Source: Micrasema longulum (lineage: Eukaryota; Arthropoda; Insecta; Trichoptera; Brachycentridae). Taken from it: a DNA stretch of 64,000 bases. The position numbers were made by a program, and so were the translations under genes. The stretch lies in NCBI GenBank assembly GCA_022494885.1, contig JAGVSM010002866.1, positions 1 to 64,000 of the forward strand, in the 5' to 3' direction. How positions within the stretch are numbered: the stretch's first letter is position 1; each line of letters begins with the position of its first letter. Shown here piece after piece: positions 61,801 to 64,000 of this stretch. Below the pieces are notes generated by a model, which saw only the letters and a program-made list of their open reading frames with translations, ran no database searches and was not told the DNA's origin.

Positions 61801-63503
61801 TTGAGAATGGCCCTCAATATTAAATATTTGGGTAAATCATAAGAACGCAAATATTTCTTTTTTTAAAAAAAAAAACAAAAAATGTTTAATGAGTTGCCTA
61901 CGGAGATTTGGGGTGCTGGGTCTTCCGGGCTGGATCGTTTCGCGGGATGGCAATGATTTTTGTTGAAAACAAACATCCAAATAGGTAGATAGGATGTCAC
62001 CAGGCGGGGATGAACATTTGTTTTATAAAAGTTCTCTGTGGATTCCAGGCAACTGGAGAGGCTGCTGTGGATGTCGCAGGGCCCCGGGGCGCCCGGGGCG
62101 CCCGCCTCCGCTCAGCCCTGCAACCTGTCCCCGCAGGAGAGCGAGTGCGTGGCGGTGGCCGCCCTCAACTTGCTACGCTTACAGGTAAAGTGCTCGCTGC
62201 GCTTACTTCATGACTGAGTTTTCAGGGGGAGAATTAAGGCCCTTCAACAAATCCATCATTCGCGATCGCTATCCACACTCAGTGCTACATAAGTCACTGT
62301 GTTGTTACTCCGAATGCAGTGTATCCAGATATTTATTTTACAAAGAAGGTAACGTTAGTGAACATATTGATGACTAATAAGTCCCTAAAACTCATAGAAT
62401 TAAGAATAGTCCAGAAGGAGCGTAGAATCATATTTGAATACATCAGACCAAATGATCCATCCAAAAATCCCCCCACTTTGCCCCACTTTCGTCGCGCGCA
62501 TTCGTGAAGTCGCTGCGCAATGTTGCCAGAGGGGAAAAAATATAATCACAACAAGGTAAAAGGTAATGTAAGGTAAAAAAAATAACAATTTGTTAATTCT
62601 CTAAAATTTTACAGTGCACGCGGAAACATTAATTGATTCAACAGAGTAGATAAGTAAAGGGTCATTTAATAAGAGTAATTGAATTAATGAACTTCGAACA
62701 TAAAATGTGAAACAATTTTTATTTTACATAAAACTGATATTTTTATATCATGTTAAATAATATTTGATGTTTTAAAGATAATGTCGGTCAAGTGTCCGCC
62801 ACGGCGTTGTTTAATCCGAGGTCCAATTTTCATTAGTTCTCTCATTAGATTAGCCAAGTAGGGAAAAAAAATTACTACCCTGGCAACACTAACGAATTGT
62901 CCATTTTGTTTTCTTTGACAATCTGACAGTAGTTTAGTCGCCTTTTGTTTGATATGCCGTTTCTGGACTATTCTTAATTCTATGCTAAAACTCTTAGCAG
63001 AACATCTAGTGACTTGACAGTTAAAGCATTCTATTGCTCACTTGTTCGCCCTCTTTTAGAATATGCCTCCATGATTTGGTCTGCCTTGTATGTAGGGCGG
63101 ATAAATCATATTGAATTGGTGTAGCATCGTCTGTTAAGAAAAGTAGTATAGATGTTTAGCCTCGAGAGGGGAGACTACACTGGAGAAGTCTACAAAAATG
63201 TAAAAATATATATTTAAAAAAAATATTTATTCATTCATATAAAAACACATAAAAGTATCCTTAACTCTACGAAATATGCAAAATTTATGAATTGTGATTT
63301 TCTTTTCAGTTGGAGGGTGTGATGGCTGGGTGGTGTGCGGAGGACGTGCGCGGCTGGGCGGGCGGCGTGCGCGCGGCCGTGTGCGCCGCGGCGGGCGGCG
63401 GCGGCGCGCCTTGCCGCCCAGCGCGCCCTGCGCCGCGCCTGGCCCGTGCTGCTGCCCACGCCGGCCGAGCGGGCGCGCCTGCTGTCGTCGCTTCTGCCCA
63501 GAG
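34616..63503 (+). CDS. HERC2: HERC2-like giant E3 ubiquitin ligase, 5' portion (17 exons seen)
   Basis: HERC2 is a very large HECT-type ubiquitin ligase with three RCC1-like propellers, acting in DNA repair and centrosome control in animals. This window holds about 888 codons of the N-terminal part. Exons 1-8 correspond to the region before the first propeller (signature LARVGARAALRLAL, VALLCHLDRLAAPL). Exons 9-15 form propeller 1 (WSWGCGRRGQLGLG, VVGVSCGPSQ). Exons 16-17 follow it (SECVAVAALNLLRLQ, VLLPTPAERARLLSSLLP). Each intron has GT-AG ends, and the phases chain without conflict apart from frame breaks inside exons 5 and 17. The gene continues past the window; propellers 2 and 3, Cyt-b5, MIB, DOC and HECT are not seen. 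Identity rests on remembered HERC2 motifs; no search was run. Confidence 0.85.
34823..36008. other. HERC2-like intron 1 with a foldback copy
   Basis: AT-rich intron. 35628-35845 is a foldback-repeat arm (GAGTATGTCCGAATGCTTGC through CAGGGCTTTTGACCTGTCA to ATTCACCATTCTGCCCATG). No other gene seen. Confidence 0.6.
36009..36174 (+). CDS. HERC2: HERC2-like exon 2, cysteine-rich
   Basis: Phase 0 to 1. Encodes a compact cysteine cluster (TCSCCPGGTC then GCACVPCARV), a proline-rich stretch, then VQKLLQASHWGPLT. The last part aligns with the N-terminal helix region of HERC2. The only open frame consistent with both neighbours is this one. The clustered cysteines could bind zinc; this is inference. 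Confidence 0.75.
36285..36420 (+). mobile_element. CR1-like LINE 3' end in intron 2
   Basis: CTGAACGGTTTGGGTAGGTAGG through ATGCCCGCCCTTATATGTAT and AAATAAACAAATAAATAA: the same 3' end as in the fragment at 52084-52497. Only about 130 bases remain. Confidence 0.6.
36597..36741 (+). CDS. HERC2: HERC2-like exon 3
   Basis: Phase 1 to 2. Helical segment DKASVERLLERLGQELVSG ... CSIMGRHLVELSK, corresponding to the HERC2 region with the alternating leucine pattern before propeller 1. Acceptor TTACTTCCCAG, donor GTAATC. Confidence 0.8.
37284..38022 (-). mobile_element. hAT-type non-autonomous element, copy A
   Basis: Ends CAGGGGCGAACCG and (reversed) CAGTGGCAAATGGTG, with a perfect 8-bp target duplication CTACTACC (37276-37283 and 38023-38030), the hallmark of hAT transposition. 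It contains a 76-codon minus-strand frame at 37786-37556 (starts MNSDDIRYSIEMSTGRI). Located in intron 3 of the HERC2-like gene. Confidence 0.88.
38661..38774 (+). CDS. HERC2: HERC2-like exon 4
   Basis: Phase 2 to 2. Encodes VYDAAERQAVVAASARRGWA then a charged, poorly conserved end. Acceptor TTATTATTGCCAG, donor GTAAGA. The preceding intron carries a hAT element (37284-38022). Confidence 0.78.
39110..39800. mobile_element. LINE fragments joined to a foldback arm in intron 4
   Basis: 39110-39165 matches LINE sequence at 60850-60905 (TACATGACCCTAGTAAGAAGTCAGTTA). 39168-39560 looks like a reversed LINE 3' region. 39625-39720 matches 60920-60990 and is fused at 39720 to a foldback-repeat arm (TTGCAACAGAGAGGGAAAAC to 39800). 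Confidence 0.55.
40367..40610 (+). CDS. HERC2: HERC2-like exon 5, reading frame broken
   Basis: Starts in frame with CRAMLARVGARAALRLALG, a clear HERC2 signature, and ends in a different frame with LWPELMDTAVDFLHQIVTG, also a HERC2 signature. Between them the initial frame hits TGA at 40479. The best-looking middle segment (SAPLLTLLSAAALSALPRAL) lies in the third frame, which has TAG at 40460. Two single-base losses, before about 40460 and near 40505, explain both shifts and also the exon being two bases short for its splice phases. Confidence 0.75.
40740..41160 (-). mobile_element. LINE C-terminal fragment (Jockey/R1-type) in intron 5
   Basis: Minus-strand frame with YELTQIHTGHGGFMSYLHRF and CPCDDETPRDVPHLLTHCP, the zinc-knuckle C-terminal motif of Jockey/R1-type LINEs, followed by a 3' part resembling 34240-34350. 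Confidence 0.7.
41430..41570 (+). CDS. HERC2: HERC2-like exon 6
   Basis: Phase 2 to 2. Encodes SEDWQVALCLTLELSIRQAE followed by ILKATALLLQLP, matching the HERC2 segment with the LALAILLELAVQRG pattern. Acceptor TCTGGGTCTCCAG, donor GTTTGC. Confidence 0.82.
42041..42215. repeat. Tandem dimer, 87-bp period
   Basis: TGACGTCAAGACTCGTGGCG at 42041 recurs at 42128 with the following 80 bases (ATTTAAATTTAAACGGTCAC) well matched. Lies upstream of the 30-bp array in the same intron. Confidence 0.75.
42265..42828. repeat. 30-bp tandem array with higher-order repeat
   Basis: About 18-19 units of the type GTAGTAAAAATATTTTCATG + CTACTAATAA. Variant units (with TTTCTATG, GTAGGTAGTC, AATAGTAAAAATATTTTTTTG) occur in the same order twice, 307 bases apart (for example GTAGGTAGTC at 42351 and 42658), so about ten units were duplicated as a block. 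It ends about 13 bases before exon 7. Confidence 0.9.
42842..42997 (+). CDS. HERC2: HERC2-like exon 7
   Basis: Phase 2 to 2. Encodes a serine/proline-rich stretch between PLGPFLRRLGALSS and SPTHNFLR, equivalent to the HERC2 part ending SPNESFLR. Its acceptor (CAATGTCCTTTAG) is only about 12 bases after the end of a 30-bp tandem array. Confidence 0.8.
43150..43430 (+). mobile_element. LINE C-terminal remnant in intron 7
   Basis: The frame reads HATFSQRNFCFVAPRMFNVL, the F.VAPR.FN pattern of LINE C-termini. Truncated on both sides; followed directly by a foldback element. Confidence 0.5.
43432..43795. mobile_element. Foldback element with flanking direct repeats
   Basis: Inner arms are inverted copies (TCTAGGCATTTACAGGGCTT / AAGCCCTGTAAATGCCTAGA). 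The right end is CATTTGGACATACTCAAACA. The 12-mer GAACAAGTTTGG occurs just before 43432 and again just after the right end (about 43796), suggesting target-site duplication with a 5'-truncated left arm. Confidence 0.65.
43860..44810 (-). mobile_element. LINE 3' part in intron 7
   Basis: Minus-strand frame 44619-44251 with YFAFAQSILQYGIIGWGGAF and IEKIQK-like text (VEKIQKLIIK), the region after the RT domain, ending GGNIFIP. Surrounding sequence is AT-rich LINE 3' DNA. Confidence 0.6.
45925..45985 (+). mobile_element. CR1-like LINE 3' terminus
   Basis: CTTAGGGTGATTTTCACAAAAATGGCGC then ATCCACAGTAATAATAATAA: only the last 60 bases of the family at 33255-33710. A reversed copy of the same end is at 54145-54205. 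Confidence 0.55.
46056..46182 (+). CDS. HERC2: HERC2-like exon 8
   Basis: Phase 2 to 0. Encodes EVSVRAAGVALLCHLDRLAA, matching the HERC2 sequence with VVVMAHLDRLATP just before propeller 1. Acceptor TGTTTCCAG, donor GTGAGT. Confidence 0.85.
46985..47140 (+). mobile_element. LINE fragment with RGRPKLRWLDNV motif
   Basis: Translation gives RGRPKLRWLDNVESDIREIG and NWRRAAG, the C-terminal text of RTE-type LINE proteins, ending at a stop near 47132. Confidence 0.6.
47330..47960 (+). mobile_element. CR1-like LINE 3' part in intron 8
   Basis: RLQSVLNAAARLIFGISKFS, LHWLRFPQRVEYKLCWLMYK, then after a frame change LADRRLTLRSATSTARGK, FSERAFAVAGPMAWNALPAE and THLFSKS, with a tail ending GGCGCTGTATAAGTTATCCA and ATAATAATA. 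Highly similar to 33255-33710, so the two copies are recent relative to others. Confidence 0.82.
48141..48321 (+). CDS. HERC2: HERC2-like exon 9, start of RCC1-like propeller 1
   Basis: Phase 0 to 1. Encodes VKQLACAELLALLLAEDGSL then YTVPYDTLQLQPILG, the first blade, equivalent to VTQIACAEKRFLILSRNGRV in HERC2. Acceptor TTTATTGCAG, donor GTGAGT. Confidence 0.83.
48536..49330. mobile_element. RTE-like remnant with nested SINE in intron 9
   Basis: Starts ACTAGCGGACCCAACAGACG and ends ACGTAAATTGGTTAAGCCGT ... GAATATATAAAA, resembling short RTE-derived repeats common in insects and the copy at 17930-18180. Split at 48868-49018 by a SINE. Confidence 0.55.
48868..49018 (-). mobile_element. tRNA-derived SINE, second family, reversed
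   Basis: Head ACCACTACACCACGAAGGCC with box B (reverse of CGGGAATCGAACC) at about 48973-48985 and a T-rich middle. Flanked by the near-repeat TCTGATCTG on both sides (about 48851 and 49020), a plausible target duplication. Confidence 0.7.
49691..49907 (+). CDS. HERC2: HERC2-like exon 10, RCC1 blade
   Basis: Phase 1 to 2. The best RCC1 repeat here: VVQIACHPCGRHYLAAGARG, then WSWGCGRRGQLGLG and ISCVACGPSS. The usual H-x-LAL pattern and W-x-WG-x-G-x2-G-x-LG are both recognisable. Extremely GC-rich. Confidence 0.87.
50393..51240. mobile_element. Two foldback copies in intron 10
   Basis: First copy: 45-bp terminal inverted repeats ACAATGTTTGAGTATGTCCA...GGCTGGATTT at 50393-50438 and its inverse at about 50890-50935, with unrelated DNA between. 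Second (50990-51240): the inner part of the family (TTTCAGCTCTTTTACTTCAC, AAACATGGGCAGAATGGTGA, CATAAGCCCTGTAAATG). Confidence 0.65.
51556..51677 (+). CDS. HERC2: HERC2-like exon 11, RCC1 blade
   Basis: Phase 2 to 1. Encodes SAALSVRGVLYIWGEGGWGT and a degenerate remainder. YIWGEG is the blade core, but the G-x-LG that normally follows is replaced. Acceptor GATTTTCGCAG, donor GTAAGA. Confidence 0.8.
51992..53208 (+). mobile_element. hAT-type non-autonomous element, copy B
   Basis: Ends CAGTGGCAAATGGTG and (reversed) CAGGGGCGAACCGTG. Perfect 8-bp target duplication CACTATAG (51984-51991 and 53209-53216). Contains an 80-codon frame at 52669-52911 (MNSVDIRYSIEMSTARI...), homologous to that in copy A, and a LINE fragment (52084-52497). 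Confidence 0.9.
52084..52497 (+). mobile_element. CR1-like LINE 3' fragment nested in hAT copy B
   Basis: Encodes AARLWNNLPTNVRDAPSLFT and FKSRLKCHYL, then a 3' region with CTGAACGGTTTGGGTAGG and AATAAATAAATAAAAAAAA. Absent from the homologous hAT copies, so it inserted later. Confidence 0.75.
53607..53781 (+). CDS. HERC2: HERC2-like exon 12, RCC1 blade
   Basis: Phase 1 to 2. Encodes EHLLVCSSAGSVYLWKDWGT, then GLAGLRICRVYCGPHFCVAQ. The blade pattern is kept (V-x-LW, C.V.CG..FC.A), but WG-x-G and LG are lost. Donor GTACAT. Confidence 0.8.
54145..54205 (-). mobile_element. CR1-like LINE 3' terminus, reversed
   Basis: GGATAATTTATATAGCGCCA then TTTTTGTTAAAATCACCTCA: reverse complement of the end seen at 45925-45985. 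Confidence 0.5.
54300..54460 (+). mobile_element. SINE family 1 in intron 12, head truncated
   Basis: GCCTACCATGCAACAGGTCTC, box B-like GGGTTTGATTCCC, then TGGACTGGTACCTGAAGCGT and TCATCTTACCTTCATGG. The terminal third is missing. Confidence 0.7.
54735..55022 (-). mobile_element. RTE-like LINE C-terminal fragment
   Basis: Open minus-strand frame of 92 codons: MRWFGHVERMNDERTAKKI, GRPRKTWHDQVQQIIESG, NNRRACMRRCMNV. Same family as 4365-5310. Confidence 0.8.
55595..55692 (+). CDS. HERC2: HERC2-like exon 13
   Basis: Phase 2 to 1. Encodes GRVYMWDEENYFMLRFYSPE and VVAAILVQGMQ, a degenerate blade with VYMWD in place of VYSWG. Donor GTAACC, followed within about 20 bases by a LINE fragment. Confidence 0.78.
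55700..56490 (+). mobile_element. RTE-like LINE 3' part directly after exon 13
   Basis: Frame 55714-56223 carries VEGFVYLGSMFTRDGMTEKD and LANKCLSQEAKLAVHNGVLG. A later frame (56229-56480) carries GRPRKTGHDQIQQ and ACMKRCMNLEEV. A frame change near 56190 disrupts it. It starts about 20 bases after the donor of HERC2-like exon 13. Confidence 0.8.
56525..56650 (+). mobile_element. SINE family 3, degraded
   Basis: GAGGTCTGAATCCTGCTCTACCACAACTTG and AGAAATGGCTCAAGAATGGA resemble the body of the copy at 61685-61880. Confidence 0.45.
57040..57174 (+). CDS. HERC2: HERC2-like exon 14
   Basis: Phase 1 to 1. Encodes CVSSLSLGAQGAAAVTSAGE, LWGWGGARPLQLL and ends in AVV. The exon is ended at GTAG|GTTTGT, not at the earlier GTAGGT (57171), because only that phase continues into exon 15. 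Confidence 0.78.
57566..58347 (+). mobile_element. hAT-type non-autonomous element, copy C
   Basis: Ends CAGTGGCGAGCCGTG and (reversed) CAGGGGCGAATCGTC. Perfect 8-bp target duplication CCGTACTG (57558-57565 and 58348-58355). Homologous to copies A and B, but the small frame is broken, so older. Located in intron 14. Confidence 0.9.
58448..58680 (+). mobile_element. SINE family 1 in intron 14
   Basis: Head part GCCTGCCATGCAAGAGGTCTC with intact box B GGGTTCGATTCCC (58472-58484), followed by the full body to GGTGCGAAAAGGGAATGA. Confidence 0.78.
58942..59047 (+). CDS. HERC2: HERC2-like exon 15
   Basis: Phase 1 to 2. Encodes GVSCGPSQMLIWSEARPWSL then LPFVLDLTESTF, matching VGIACGPAQSFAWSS and RVPFVVDICSMTFEQL of HERC2 and closing propeller 1. 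Acceptor GTCAACACAG, donor GTAAGT. Confidence 0.85.
59643..59910 (-). mobile_element. LINE C-terminal fragment in intron 15
   Basis: Minus-strand frame with NYYVPKSITTLARRHFSVVG and PRIFNLL, typical of LINE polyprotein C-termini. Confidence 0.6.
59945..60560 (+). mobile_element. LINE 3' fragment with terminal hairpin
   Basis: Frame to 60283 with KLVHDYNTRFTSMEGLAVPR and LQYSIPKIFNMLPNNIKN. The 3' region has the hairpin CCTGCTGACGAGTTG ... CAACTCAGCAGG (about 60386-60420) and a TAAATAAATAAATAAA tail. Sister of 28560-29560. Confidence 0.7.
60725..61550 (+). mobile_element. LINE (CR1/Jockey-type) C-terminal part
   Basis: NDLGIIFDDKLTFVTQMNEM, ILYMTLVRSQLECGSSVWPP, VEKVQHMFLRFMNFKL, a stop near 61012, then CIGDRREISDLALLFKLSNN to a stop near 61243. 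Same family as 23340-24640 and the source of the fragments at 39110-39720. Confidence 0.78.
61550..61880. mobile_element. Foldback arm followed by SINE family 3
   Basis: 61550-61680 is a foldback arm (GAGTTTGTCCAAATGTTCAT, ACAACAGGGATGGAGAATA). 61685-61880 is the most complete SINE family 3 copy: GGTTGTGGTCCCGTGGCTAG, box B-like GTTCGAATCCCAC, GGGTAAATCATAAGAACGC and a T/A tail. Confidence 0.65.
62049..62184 (+). CDS. HERC2: HERC2-like exon 16
   Basis: Phase 2 to 0. Encodes QLERLLWMSQ, a Gly/Pro/Ala spacer, and QESECVAVAALNLLRLQ, nearly identical to the HERC2 motif ECVAVATLNLLRLQ. Acceptor GGATTCCAG, donor GTAAAG. Confidence 0.88.
62185..63309. other. HERC2-like intron 16
   Basis: AT-rich. 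A decayed LINE-like phrase with VKAFYCSLVRPLLEYASMIW-type coding occurs near 63020-63090. No other gene seen. Confidence 0.4.
63310..63503 (+). CDS. HERC2: HERC2-like exon 17, reading frame broken
   Basis: Begins in frame with LEGVMAGWCAEDVRGWAGGV, but the HERC2-like end (RALRRAWPVLLPTPAERARL, LSSLLPRG) lies in the +1 frame. The change falls in the run of GGC/GCG at about 63390-63410. One extra base (or two missing) there would explain it. Donor GTAGGA at 63504. Last exon in the window. Confidence 0.75.
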
Positions 63504-63626
63504 GTAGGAGGAGCGCAATAATAGGTACCTCAAGCGACGCGGCGTCCGTCCGGCTCCAATTTTTATCTCAGACTAAATTTTTAAAGACTATTGCGAACAT
63601 AGTTTCTATTTATAATCATTTAACAA

Positions 63627-64000
63627 ATACAGTAAAACCCCTGGTTTACGTTTTTCTAGGGAGCTACAAAAAAAGTGTAAAACTGAGGAAAACACTAAAG
63701 TGAGGAAATGATAAATGTATGGAAAAAATTAAATTTCATAAGAATATAATTATTGCACAAAACCATACTAAATATACTGCAGAAAAATTGTAAAAAGTGC
63801 CATAATTGGGGATTATTAATATTTACCTATGGTTTTATTAAAAATATTTTGTATTTTTCAATCAATGCTATAATGTGTTTTTTTTATTGAATTAAAAAAA
63901 AAACATGTTTTAGTAATTTTATGTAGGTACTCACCTTAAAAACACGGAAATAATAATTTGAATTTGCATAAACTACATACAATGGTTTTTTCCCTAAAAA
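63627..64000 (+). mobile_element. Element family X, right copy, cut by window edge
   Basis: Begins ACAGTAAAACCCCTGGTTTACG and continues collinear with 51849-51991 plus 53217-53480 without the hAT insertion. No coding sequence. The right end lies outside the window. Confidence 0.5.

Overview
The window looks like nuclear DNA of an insect, probably holometabolous (a moth, butterfly or relative is the best guess). The support is a cluster of ZAD (zinc-finger-associated domain) C2H2 zinc-finger genes, an insect-type transposon load (Jockey, CR1-like and RTE-like LINEs, tRNA-derived SINEs, hAT and Tc1/mariner elements), AT-rich intergenic DNA and spliceosomal introns. No bacterial, plasmid or CRISPR feature is visible. 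The species cannot be named from sequence alone.

Left part (1-30,440): a ZAD zinc-finger cluster. Five intact, apparently intronless genes lie at 1991-3766 (+), 9592-11139 (-), 15315-16946 (-), 21021-22592 (+) and 26216-27598 (+). All share an N-terminal ZAD with two C-x2-C pairs, an acidic linker, 7-9 C2H2/C2HC fingers and a paralogue-specific C-terminal tail (IHK..Y.VGD..DRR.IK). The first two are an inverted duplicate pair whose similarity runs past the stop codons. The other three form a second subgroup. The gene at 21021 carries a 15-nt coding minisatellite (20 pentapeptide units plus a partial) between its fingers. The gene at 26216 has lost the ancestral stop and gained five residues. 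A 3' relic of a further copy lies at about 29,800-30,440. Between the genes are transposons, several nested. A frameshifted Tc1/mariner-superfamily transposase occupies the left edge.

Middle (30,440-34,600): no host gene recognised. It holds a probable hAT element with a SINE inside it, and LINE remnants.

Right part (34,616-63,503): one large multi-exon plus-strand gene, the 5' portion of a HERC2 orthologue (giant HECT/RCC1 E3 ubiquitin ligase). Seventeen short GC-rich exons could be joined with consistent splice phase, giving about 888 codons. They cover the N-terminal region and the first RCC1-like propeller, and the gene runs off the right edge. The propeller is unusually degenerate. Two exons (40367-40610 and 63310-63503) carry reading-frame breaks, either assembly errors in very GC-rich DNA or real damage. 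Introns are AT-rich and full of transposons: three hAT-type elements with perfect 8-bp target duplications, a triple nest of elements, and a 30-bp tandem array abutting a splice acceptor.

No operon-like or defence-like new system is evident. The most original material is the lineage-specific ZAD family, with its coding minisatellite, stop loss and polyA signals overlapping stop codons, and the divergent, frame-broken HERC2.
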